The translations under genes and the position numbers were made by a program. Below the pieces are notes generated by a model. It was not told the DNA's origin, made no database searches, and was given only the letters and a program-made list of their open reading frames with translations. Shown one piece after another: positions 24,820-35,614 of a stretch of 64,000 nt of DNA. Numbering within the stretch: the first letter of the stretch is position 1; every line of letters starts with the position of its first letter. The DNA is from Sphagnum magellanicum (lineage: Eukaryota > Streptophyta > Sphagnopsida > Sphagnales > Sphagnaceae): the NCBI GenBank assembly GCA_021904315.1, contig CM038913.1, positions 247,958 through 311,957 of the forward strand. Direction: 5' to 3'.

Positions 24820-24915
24820 AACAAACATAGGGATGAATGTAAACATTCATTTTTGTCATGGATGAATGATGGATGGATGAATTTTTCATTCATATAATGT
24901 ATGGATGAAAAAATT
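24820..24915. repeat. ATGAATGG-type simple repeat
   Basis: GATGAATG, GGATGGATGAAT and their complements (CATTCAT) alternate over about 90 bases, partly palindromic (ATGAATGTAAACATTCAT at about 24834-24851). Confidence 0.6.
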
Positions 24916-25264
24916 GAATTTACATGTTTTCAACAAATATAACTTCCATCAAAATTATCGATGCATGTTTTATTTTTATCATTAAGTTTTTATCAATGAA
25001 AATTTTAAAATAATTTTCATTAATTAAAGTTTCATGAAGCATATTCTAATTGTATATGATATAACATTTGTTGAATAATATAATGTAAATTCCACTATAA
25101 ATGTATTTAATGATTATGGTTTAATATGACATTATTCTCAATATTTTTTGAACTACATTACTATTATTAAGCTAACATCCACCTCATGGTCCTTGTTTTT
25201 TTTTTTTTAATTACAAAAAAATTTAAGAATTTTTTCTTTAAATTTTTTTTTTGGCTAGGCAAAT

Positions 25265-25525
25265 TGATCTAGTGTCGTTGATGACAATGGAGTTTTGTTG
25301 CCCCCCTCTCCAAGGGTGCCACAACGTCCCTTAAACCTATTTATAATTGTTGTTGACAACAATGGGGGGATTGCTTTTTCTTTTTTTTAAAAAGGATGTC
25401 ACAACTTTCCTCAAATTTAACTAATAATGTTGATGACAATGGGGTTATATATATATTTTTTCAAGGTGCCCTAGTCTTTCACAAATTACATATAGTGTCA
25501 TTGACAACAATGAGGTTTTTTTTAA
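25265..25525. repeat. About 75-bp minisatellite, four units
   Basis: GTTGATGACAATGG or GTTGACAACAATGG occurs at 25277, 25352, 25429 and 25499 (spacings 75, 77, 70). Each is followed by a T-rich run and, in most units, AAGGTGCC or AAGGATGTCACAAC. Confidence 0.75.
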
Positions 25526-26404
25526 CACCCAATGATGGTATTTAAAAAAAAATCATTCATTGTTAATGAAAATGATTAGAAATTAAGTAAATTTTTTATT
25601 TTAGTCCCATCATCATTTTTTCCCCTACTATCAAAATTTCATTATCCATCATTATTATTTACCTTTCCAAGCTTAAAATAAACAACAAATCAGTACTTAA
25701 CCCATTATTAATAAGTTGACTACATTTGTAGTAATTAATATTGGCATAACAATAGTTGTTATAGACAATCACATGGTTGTTATCCAAGTTTAAATAAGGA
25801 AGACACTATTGATGTTGATGTATTCTTGGATGGTGGGTTAGGAAAAAAATCATCACTTAATAATTGAAAATTAAATTAAAGTTATTTAAACTTAAACTTG
25901 CACCCTATAATTTATGGATGGCAAATCAAACCCCCACAAAACTAGTAGAATTGATAAGAGATTTGAAAACGTATGTGCATGGTATACCATATATAGCCAC
26001 ATTCATAGTCTTATAGAACATTGTTGTAGATTTTAATTATTCCATGTTGTTGGGGTAGACCATGGTACATGGATGCCAAAGTAGCGCATGAATAGGGAAA
26101 TAACATGATTAAAATATAAGGAAATGGTAATGTTAGAACTATATTAGTGATAAAACATTTGGGCACTAATTTGAAAAGACTAGAAATTTTATTATGTTTT
26201 GATTATCAAAATGACATCACAAATGATGAAGAATATTTGATGTTTACAAGTGAACCTGAATTTTTTTCTATTGGTACAATTAGTTTACCTTTAGTATAAT
26301 AAGTTCAGTTGTAGTCAACACAATTCAGATTGAAAAAATTACATAATCTTCATATTTTGGTGTAAATATAAACATTGAAATAAACCATGGAGTTGCTTTG
26401 TAGA

Positions 26405-26790
26405 CAATAGTCAATAAAGAACTTGAAGTAACTCTTCAAGATGAAGTGTATTTTGAAACTTACTATTGTATTAAGCTTGATACCTTGATACCACCAGCTC
26501 ATCAAATACAATATCAATTGAATCTTAATTATGCTATTATTATTAAACAAGATATTGACAAGTAATCAACAAAGAACTTGATGTAGCTCTTCAAGACGAG
26601 GTGTATCCTGAAACTTATTATTGTATTGAACTTGATACCTTGATACCACTAGCTCATCAAATGCAATATCGATTGAATTTTAATTATGTTGTTATTTGCA
26701 AACAATATATTAAAAAACTTTTGGTCGCATGATTTATTCAACTTGTGGAATTCAACTAGATGTTATCAATGTCATCATACAAGATGAAAT
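26405..26790 (+). pseudogene. Ty3/Gypsy reverse transcriptase remnant with internal tandem duplication
   Basis: The plus strand reads LDTLIPPAHQIQYQLNLNY followed by KQDIDK*, and again LDTLIPLAHQMQYRLNFNY followed by KKLLVAxFIQLVE. This matches the segment just before the reverse transcriptase fingers of plant Gypsy pol (a Tyr-Arg-Leu-Asn-Pro-x-Tyr stretch, then a Lys-Leu-Leu-x-x-Gly-Phe-Ile stretch). The unit starting TCAAYAAAGAACTTG is present at 26411 and 26566, a 155-bp direct repeat. Because 155 is not a multiple of three, the duplication itself breaks the frame. The catalytic YVDD region is absent, so only a short fragment survives. Confidence 0.65.
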
Positions 26791-28930
26791 ATTAAGCAAT
26801 GTTGGAAGCCCACCCAAAGAGTTAAAAACACATGACCACATTTGAATTTTTTGAACAACGTCAAAATTGTGGTTCATTAAAAGGGGATTCAGTGCACTAA
26901 ATGTTGCCCATTGTGTCAAGATGATGTGTCATTTTAGGTTATTAATGTTTGTTTCATTTTTATTATACCAAATTGGGAAAATCTAGGGATTACAATGCAA
27001 TCAAGTCATCCTTCAATAACAAGAATATTTTGCAAATTAACATTCATCCTCAACATGTTTTCACTTAGGATAGTTCATAATAAGATGTATCATCTACAAA
27101 GGTTGTGCCTTCAAATTTAGACATGAGTGGTTTGGGCAATAAGCTAAACAAACTATGTGAAGAATTGGTGTGAATTATTTCATTATATCAACATGCAGCT
27201 CAGTCACCCATTATTACTGCCTTGGCCCACACCAATTCACAAGCATTTGGTTTTTCAATGCAAAACATTGGTCATCAATCCTTTCAAATAAGCCTTTACA
27301 TTTATTTTTATCATAGGTTTAGGGTTCAAGGTTTGTAGTTCATACCTGTTTGTATACTAGATCTTGACTATCCAAACATTTAATTCAAGTAGTAGTCTAG
27401 TGCACAACTCCATGTATGTGAAAATTCTAAAAGTGGCAATAGTGGGTCTTCTACCTTAGAATTGCAATAGACACACATGTTATATGATGACAATGTTTAA
27501 TACATTTCAATTTTAATGTAGGACTTCTTAGGAGTAGATACGACAATGAAACATAAGGGGAAGTTAAAAGCAATAGATGCATATGGTGTGAAAGAAGGGA
27601 ATAATATTTGGATATTGGAGTTTACATTAATAATTTAGAATTGATTACCTTCCTAAAAAGTTTGATATCAAAGTTTTAACTATTTTTTATTAGTGGTTGT
27701 AGGAAAGGTCTTCTCATCTTTTGATTGATCAAATTTCTTTAAAAAAGTTAAAGGATTTAGAGAATTAGGCAAAAACATGATTAGTGTGGCAAGTGATGGT
27801 GGAGTTGATGAAGAACATTAGGTGATTAAAGAGCTTGTTTGAGTTGGCATGATATTCTTAAATTTGCATGCTTAAGAACCAAGAAGTTGAGTGTATGGAA
27901 ATTGATGTGGGTGAAAGGAAGTGAAACTTGAATCTTTGGGAACTCCAAGTGTGAAATTGTTGTTTTTTCATATCTGTGGTGAGTTGTTGTGCAATTTGGA
28001 ATTTGATGGTTGAAATGGGTGATTCAGTGGGTGACAATAAGTCTTTCTTGTCAAAACTTCTGAAAAAAAACACATATGGGCCATGGCAATTGGGAAATCA
28101 CATTTTGTTTTTGTTGGTATTTTAAATTGGGGTTAAAATGAAAATTCCAAATCCATATGCCAAAAGCAACAGTTGATAGTTCAAGAGTGATGTGATCCAC
28201 TAGATCTTATAGAATTTAGATGGTAGTTTAGTTGTAGTTTAAGAACATAAAATTTCAATGTTCGATTTGTAAGCAAATGTTTATATTAAGTGAAATGCAA
28301 GTTGAAGCAATGAACTCTTACATGAATTCATGACCAAACCATACGACATATGAGTTTTTTTTCCTTTCTTGTTTTTTTTTGCTACACCACAACTAAACAT
28401 TGCAACAAACCCAACCCAACAAGAGTATACATCTTTCATTTCATTCTTCTTCTACACTTGTATATGTTTTAGTGTGTCTAAATAGTCCAATGCATATTCC
28501 ATTTATGGAAGTTTACTCTTCTTCATGCATGCTTGCCTTGTACTTTATTTATAATTGTGTTTCTACAAATGTTTAGGGTTGCAAAAGCTCACATTTTTGT
28601 TGTTTGAAATCTAGTGCATCACTTAGTGTTCTTTCCTAAATCCTTATTGCAAAATTCACATAATTCCACCTCCACACCAAACTCCCATTTGTGATTTATT
28701 TTATTCATTCAAGCTTGCATTGCATCAATTAATTTTCTTTCTTCAACTTCTAGAGCATCAATTAATGTTTTCTTCCAAACCTTTGCTTATAGAATCCAAT
28801 TTCATTTCCATCACCACATAACATTTGCATTTAGTGTTTATTTCCTTCATCCATGTTTGCATTTCAATTTTCTTGTATTTGAAACTTTTCAGTTTAGAGT
28901 ATAGTTTGCATATTAGCAACATTATATTAT
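26791..28930. other. Intergenic DNA without recognisable gene
   Basis: AT-rich with only short frames. The minus-strand frame at 27858-28073 has no domain. I see no repeats beyond short homopolymers. Confidence 0.45.
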
Positions 28931-28934
28931 ATAA

Positions 28935-29090
28935 TGGTGGTGGATGATCCAAGAATCCTATAAATTGTAGCAAGCCTTTTTTTAACACTGTGGTGGTGAA
29001 TGATGCAAGAATCCCAAAAATTGTGGCAAGCCTAAATTACAAAGTGCTAATGTATGATGTAAGAATCTGAAAGATTGTTGAACAACCTTT
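28935..29090. repeat. 54-55-bp degenerate tandem repeat, three units
   Basis: GGTGGATGATCCAAGAATCC (28939), GGTGAATGATGCAAGAATCC (28994) and AATGTATGATGTAAGAATCT (29048) begin successive units. The first two continue with AAATTGTRGCAAGCCT. Confidence 0.7.
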
Positions 29091-31499
29091 TGTTCCTTCC
29101 AAGGTAAGGGATTTACTTCAGGCATAGAAGGCAAGAATTCAAAAACCTATTATTGGAAACAGGAGTGTTGGGGTATTCATTAAAGAGACTGATGGGACAA
29201 TATGGGAATGCTTTTAGGTTGAGCATGTTCAGCTATGTGTCTCTTATGCCCACAAAAGGCCAGGGTAGCCATGAGAGAATTGGGGGGATTTGATCCACAC
29301 CGAATCCATAGATTAAAATAGAGATTGGGTTTCTACTATAACTTGCATTCAACTTAGCTGAAATGTATGTTGCTATTTGCATAAGAGGTTGTGCAGCTGA
29401 GAGGTAAACATGATGTCAACATAATGCTGGTCATGTTGTAATGGAGATGGAGGGAGTGTTGCAATTAGTTTACTATCCTTCTTTTTTGGTGACAACCTTG
29501 TTGCCCATTTTTCCCCCATGGACTCTAAAGCTCTTAGGGTTACAGTTCCTCTGGTGAGATGACTGGTGGTGTATCCTAACAAGAACTCCTATGCTTCCAT
29601 TGTTGCTGGGTTTGTTATATTAGTAGTATTTTACCATGACCAATTAGTGGTTTGACCTCATGACCAGCTGTGTAAGTGTGGCCATATCTACTCATGTTAT
29701 TCTCCATGCTTGCTCATGCTCAATGCTCACATGATTTCTCAGCTACTTTATTGTCTGATCAGAGTTTAACAGTACTTCAGTCAATTTTTTCATGCTTATC
29801 AATCAATACTAGATTAGGCCCTCAAAGTTATGCAATCTGGAATGATGTGTTTAGAGATGGGAGTTTCACTGATAGAGAGAATGACTACTTCGCTGACATA
29901 ACTGCGGTTTCTAGAGAAGCGGAAGTCATTCAGACAGTGAAATATTTTGGGGGCACGTGAAGATGATTGAGAAGTCCCTAGCTAGGACACAACTCTGGTG
30001 GTCATGATTTTTCCAACATATTGTGTGCCCTCATGTCCAAGAGCAGGAGTGGAGCTTGAAGATCAAGTTGTGCTGATCATTGGGTCATTTGGAACTATGT
30101 GAGTAGCAACAGCAGTGGATTTTCCTTGCCAGTTTCCACTCCAAGGGGGAGAGAAACCTTTCAGAATCTGGGTGACTCAACTTGGGCTCAAGTTCAGAAT
30201 ACTGTACAATGTTTCATATGTTACATGTTTCTTTGTTCCATCACAAATGTGCAGATAGACACATTTTTTTCCTCCCGAAGGAAAGTGGTGCTATAAACCT
30301 TGTTTGTAATGGATTAGATTGTTGCTGCCATTTGCAAATTGTTCTTCCCTTCCAGAAATGATTGGAGATGCATTATTTCCACACTTCCTCAATGCAAGGT
30401 ACAAAGCAAATCTGACCTCAAAGTACCCCACAGTTTGTTACTGTGAGGTGCTTTAGCAAACAAATTCGACTTATATTGTCAAATCTACTTATATCCATAC
30501 CACCCAGTAGGTTGTTGACTACAACTTGTAGGCAGTAATGGCCAAAAGAGTGCAAAAGCACAATATTCAGGGCAATCCGCATTCAGGGATATATTGCCCT
30601 GAACTAGGAGAATACAAAGACCTGTAGTACAATTAAAAAGGGAATTTAGCCCCATTTTCAAAAGATCAGTACAGGATATAAGAAAGATATTCACAAGTCT
30701 GCAAAGCACAGCTGACTGGGTTAAAAGAGGCCACAACTATATACTTGCTAGTCTCTCTCACTAGTGTCTATTGCATGCCTCATCTCAATGGATACCTTCT
30801 CTATTGTTCCAAACCCTGGCTTGCCACAAATAACAAAGTAAGTCTCAACTCATCATAATGGCAATGTGGTAGATAAGGTGCTCTCTTGTGCTGATTTGCT
30901 TCAAGTTCGTCCTGCAGGTGTGCCTAACTTACGTTACTGCAAACAGTTTCACCTAGCTATGTAGAACTATCTCATGAGGACATAGCACTGATTGGAAATC
31001 TCTTTGAAACTCCCACTATCAGCTGCAACCCTCTGCAGGCACAATTTTGGTCTAGTGCCCCAAGGTTGGGGATACAGCAACATTTCAGTTCAGGACCCAG
31101 GTCAAGTGAGGGTGGTTACCCCAAACACTCATCTCCATTTAAATCTAGATATGGTACTACTACCTGGGCGCATCTGAATACTGCATCAATTGCTCTATAG
31201 TACTGCTTCCCTTCTGAAGAAGATAAAATCAGGTTCAAAAGTCAATTGCACAGAAAGCATGGAGAAGGATAAAGCTTTGGTGGATCATGCTTGGAGAGAG
31301 AAGCTGGAACCCACAGCAAATTTTGATGCGTTGATGATCATGAAGCTGGCATGGTTGTCTGTAAAGCAATGACAGAGTGTAATAATACACTGCAAGCAGA
31401 CATGTTGCACTGGAATAGTGGTCATGTATGCTGGGCGAGTGCACCTGTTTCACTTTGGTATAAAATGTAGTATATTAAGAGAGGTTGGAGCAACAGGGG
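29091..31499. other. 3' flank of the receptor kinase, no supported gene
   Basis: Composition is less AT-rich than further left. The plus frame at 29676-29960 (94 codons) begins with a hydrophobic stretch but shows no domain I know, and no splice partners are convincing. A short hairpin (TTCAGGGCAAT at 30566-30576, ATTGCCCTGAA at 30593-30603) lies in it. The 3' untranslated part of the kinase transcript should run into the right end of this region; no clear AATAAA signal is visible just below 31500 on the minus strand. Confidence 0.4.
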
Positions 31500-34400
31500 C
31501 TAGCATTGTTCTGAACTTGATGGGCGCTTCACAAGCGGTTGTGACAACTTTGAATTGTTTGCTTCAGGTTCTTGCTTTACTTCCAGCAGTAGTGTCACAA
31601 CTTCTTTCATCGTTGGCCTTTCTGCTGGAGTCTGATTTACACACATGAGTGCAACCCCAAGTGTTTGCAGCATCTCTTGAATGTAGTCATCAGGCATCCC
31701 ACAGAGCCTAGAGTCCAACACATCCATTGCAATCACTTGTGGATTCATGTTCATGTCTTGCACCCATTTCACTATGTGCCAACCCTCGCCATACCTTGAG
31801 TCCACAGCCCTTCGCCCTGTCAGAACTTCAAGAAGCACCACTCCATAACTGTATACATCACTCTTCTCTGTAATCTTCAAGGTGTATCCATACTCTGCAC
31901 AATGATGCAAACCTGCACCAATTAGAACCCATGTCTTTTCCATATCCAAGCTACATATTGACTATCATATGCTACTAGATTGGTGGCCAACACTATCACA
32001 ACTAAGAAATTCTCACAAATAGAACATACACACAAACAAACAAATTAAATCTTACATAAAATAAAATCTCCTACATGACATGACACACCCACATACACAA
32101 ATTTGACATGACATAACAACACTACTAGATTGACACCCAACATTATGAAGCAACTGGCAGCATCACACAAATAAAACATACAAATAAACAAACAAAATAA
32201 ATCCTATGAAAGAGAAATTAAAATCTCCTGCAGAAAACATACTGAAAGTGAGGTCTCTTTCCTTGTGATATCTGATAAACAACTCAAAGCACAAGAATAA
32301 CCAACAAGAGTGGTACACCCACTGACCTGGAGCAATGTAACCATATGAGCCTGCGACTTTGGACATGGCTTTGGAGTTTGCTCCATCAATCAGCTTGGCC
32401 AAGCCAAAATCCGCTACAAACGGCTCATACCGTGAATCCAGCAGAATATTATTAGACTTAACATCACGGTGCAAAATTGCAGGCACACAGTCATGGTGCA
32501 AGTAAGCAAGTCCCTGTGCAGCTCCAAGACAGATGTTGTACCTAGTCTCCCAGTTGAGGTTCTTCCTCTTCTCATGAAGCACCTCCCCTAAGCTCCCATT
32601 TGGCAAATAGTCATACATGAGGAGGTTAAGCTCCTTATTGGAGCAGTAACCCAACAAGCGCACAATATTTCGGTGTCTGATTCTGCCCAAAGTGTCAACC
32701 TCTGCAGCAAAAGCATCATAGTTTCGTTCTCCCACTGTTGCAGGCCAGAGCTTCTTCACTGCAATGGTCTCTCCACCATCCATTTCTGCCTTGTATACTA
32801 TGCCCGAGAACCCACTCCCAATGATGTTGAGCTCCACAAGGCTATCCAGTACATCGTCCACTGTGAATGTCAGCTTCTGGAATGGTGTAAGTTTCCATGG
32901 CCATGTACTCTCTGCCTCAGAGCCAAAAGGATTTCTGCCATAGATCCAATACCTCTTGTAAAACAGGAAGCACCCACCAGCGAGAATCAGTATTGCAAAT
33001 CCAAACAAAAGACATACCATTGTGGTAATTCCAGCTTTGCTACGAGAGTGACGATTTGAGGAACCCTGATCATCTGCACTTGGCTGCCCGCTGGAACCGC
33101 TGTCGCATGAGGACCCGTTTGCAGAATTCCGCCCTGGTAAACAAAGCCCTGGATTGCCCACCACATCACTTGAAGGCAAGTTGCGGAAGACTGAGGAGTC
33201 GGGAAGAGGTCCAGTGAAATCATTGAAGGAAACATTGAGGGATGTCAAGCTATCGAGCTGCCCAAGAACTTGCAAGCTTCCTGTGAGGCTGTTTTGTGAC
33301 AAATCCAGCAGCTGGAGACTGACAAGATTCGCAAGCTCTTCGGGAAGCGGACCCGTGAAATTGTTGCAGCTCAAGTCGAGCCCGGAGATCAAGCTTGTAA
33401 GCTTTCCTATCTCATGGATGATGGAGCCATTCAAGTGGTTCTGACTCATGTTAAGAAGCTCTAGCTGCTGGCAGTTACCGAGAGAGACAGGCATAGGACC
33501 CATGAACGCGTTGTCACTGAGGGAAAGCTGAAGAAGTTCACCCAAATTCCCCAGCTCTTGTGGCAACGGCCCTTCCAAACCGTTGTCCGAAACATCCAGT
33601 GTCTGGAGACGAGCAAGATTACCTAGCGAAACTGGGAGGGTGCCAGTGAGGTGATTAGCATTGAGAGTGAGAAGCTGCAGTGCACTGGCATTCCCGATCT
33701 CACTCGGGATACTCCCAGACAAATTATTGAAGGCGATGTCTAGAAAGACGAGGTTCTTCAGCAGTCCAACTTGCGGAGGGATGCTGCCTGTACGCACAAC
33801 ACACCTGCTGTAAGTTTGAAGAAGAACTACAGCGTAACTTCCAAGAAGACCATTGTAAGTTCGAAGAAGAACAACAGCATAACTTCCAAGACAGCCATTG
33901 TAACGTCGAAGAAGAACAGCGTAACTCCCAAGACGGCGATTATAAGTTCCCAGAAGAACAACAGCGTAACTTACAAGACGGCGATTGTAAGTTTGAAGAA
34001 GAACGACGGCGTAACTTACAAGACGACGATTATAAGTTGGAAGAAGAACCACAGCGGAACTTCCAAGACGGCGATTGACAAAGAGAATGATTCGTGATGG
34101 ACTAGGGACTCGAAGCTCACTAGAAGGGTCGAGACGGTACCTGAGAGTGAGTTGTTGGAGAGGCGTAAACGCAAGAGACCGGAGCTCTGGTCAATATTTG
34201 TAGGGATCTCCCCGGAAAACTGGTTGGAGCCGAGTGTGAGCTTCTCGAGCATAGGTAGCAAGAAGAGTGCCGGCGGAATGCTGCCATTCAGACTATTGCC
34301 CGAGACGTCGATGTTCGCCAACTTGTTACAGTTGCCCAGTGAAGCCGGCAACGGACCTGTGAGCTGGTTCTCCCACAAGAGTAAGTTGCTGAGCTGCGTC

Positions 34401-35614
34401 AAGCTCCCAAGCTCAGGAGGTATCGTTCCCGAGAGTTGATTCCTGTCCAGTTGTAAGTCCGCAAGCGAGCTGCAGTTCCCTATCTCCGGCGGTATACTTC
34501 CCTCGAGCTTGTTGCCCGTCATGTACAGTGCCCACAACGACTGCAGTTGGCCGAGCTCCTTCGGGATGGTTCCTGTCAGCTGGTTATCCGAGATTTCCAT
34601 GGATTGCAGAGACTTGCAGTTACCCAAAGACACTGGAATCTCTCCTGTCAGTTCGTTGAACCAAAGGTTAAGCTCCAAGAGCTGCTGCAGATTACCGAGC
34701 TCCGGCGGGATGATGCCGGTCAGCTGGTTCTGTTCAAGATACAAGTATTGCAAGCTCGTGCAGTTCCCGAGCTCCGGCGGTATAGAGCCGGTGAGATTGG
34801 ATGAGTAAACCTTGAAGATCGTCAAGTTCGTAAGCATCCCATACTCCGGAGGGATACTGCCATGCAGACCCGTGATTGCAAACCCCAACTCCGTGAGCTG
34901 CGTGCAGTTGCTGAGCTCAGGAGGTAAGATCCCGGTGAGGTTGGAGTTCCCCCCACCGCGAAGGATATTGAGCTGTGAGAGCTGGCCAAGCTCGGCAGGG
35001 ATGCCGCCGCTCAGGCTGTTGCCGTAGAATAAGAGGTTAGTCAGGCTCGAGCATTGGCCGAGTTCGGGAGGCAATGCGCCTTCCAGGAAGTTGGAATTGA
35101 GCTGGAGATACTGCAGCTGCCGCAGTTGGCCGAGCGTGGCGGGAATGACACCCGTCAGGCTGTTCTGACTCAAGTCCAGCAACTTCAAGCTCGTGCAGTT
35201 GCCAAGCTCGGCAGGAATGGCGCCCGTCAAGTTGGTCGCGAATAGGTCGAGTACCTGCATCGACGTCAGGAGGCCGATCTCGGCCGGAAGAGTAGCGTAC
35301 AGCGAGAGCGATGCCAACGTAACATTCACGACGTTCCCCAGCGTGTCGCATCCCACTCCGGTCCAGCCATTGCAGGGCGTGAAGCTCCCGTCCACGTTAG
35401 CCTTCCAGTTCGCCAACGCACTGTGCGAGCCCCGCACCGTCGCCTGGAACGCGAGGAGCGCCGTAATATCGTCGGCACTCGAGCCTGACACGCCTGGAGC
35501 ACAATGCTTCGTTGTGGTGGCCAGTATCAAGGCGCACAATGTGATGACGATCATGTACTTGCAGCGGCACTCTGGTCGTGGAAAGAGCGTAAACATCTTG
35601 CAGGGTAGTAACAT
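31500..35614 (-). CDS. LRR receptor-like kinase, class XI, RGI/RCH1-like
   Basis: Three exons on the minus strand: 35614-34141, 33787-32327 and 31894-31500, giving 3330 bases, 1109 residues plus TAG. Both introns are GT-AG, and the joined frame restores [13 protein letters not shown] and [23 protein letters not shown]. Residues about 20-36 form a signal segment (Met7 or Met21 are alternative starts). An LRR N-cap follows (ALLAFQ...NW...CNGWTGVGC, about 52-90), then about 24-25 plant LRRs of 24 residues (about 93-692), a juxtamembrane Ser-rich spacer, a TM helix at about 745-767, and a kinase domain. Visible kinase residues are a glycine loop GSGFSG (about 815-820), Lys836 in AVKK, Glu854, HRD Asp933, Asn938 and DFG Asp951, so it should be an active RD kinase. 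The closest style is the RGI (root growth factor receptor) group: [25 protein letters not shown]. It acts at the plasma membrane, probably in peptide perception; the ligand is inferred only. Confidence 0.93.
31895..32326 (-). other. Intron 2 of the receptor kinase, with 150-bp internal duplication
   Basis: Donor CTCCAG|GTCAGT and acceptor TTGTGCAG|AGTATG, phase 1, 432 bp, at the GYIAPE codon junction where class XI kinases commonly carry their intron. Inside, CTACTAGATTG at 31972 and 32122 starts two diverged copies of about 150 bp. Both continue into AACAAACAAA, TAAATCYTA and AAAATCTCCT. Confidence 0.9.
33788..34140 (-). other. Intron 1 of the receptor kinase, inside LRR 17
   Basis: Donor CTCTCAG|GTACCG and acceptor GCGTACAG|GCAGC, phase 1, 353 bp. 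Splicing restores a perfect LRR across the junction. If it were retained, translation would pass about 40 codons into the repeat and stop. An intron within the LRR array is unusual for class XI kinases, which typically have only the kinase-domain intron. Confidence 0.9.
33810..34076. repeat. 45-bp minisatellite, six units, filling intron 1
   Basis: Units begin at 33810, 33855, 33900, 33942, 33987 and 34032. All are 45 bp except the third (42 bp, one codon-sized loss). The pattern is RTAAGTT-GAAGAAGAACAACAGCGTAACTT-CAAGACGGCGATT with scattered substitutions. Because the unit is 15 codons with few stops, the array yields long spurious frames on both strands (for example 33771-34097 plus). On the minus strand, units 4 and 5 carry CTTGTAAGTTA, a strong splice-donor look-alike. 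Confidence 0.95.

Noticed and set aside
29155-29240. Possible second Gypsy integrase tail (FIKETDGTIWECF*VEHVQL)
   Set aside because: Only a short pattern match with a stop; too weak to separate from chance.
32163-32326. Continuation of the kinase frame past GYIAPG
   Set aside because: It reads into intron 2; the GT donor at 32326 and the [13 protein letters not shown] continuation at 31894 show that splicing occurs.
33771-34097. 108-codon plus-strand frame of Lys/Ser/Thr-rich 15-residue repeats
   Set aside because: It is the antisense reading of the 45-bp intronic minisatellite; unit length divisible by three keeps frames open by chance.
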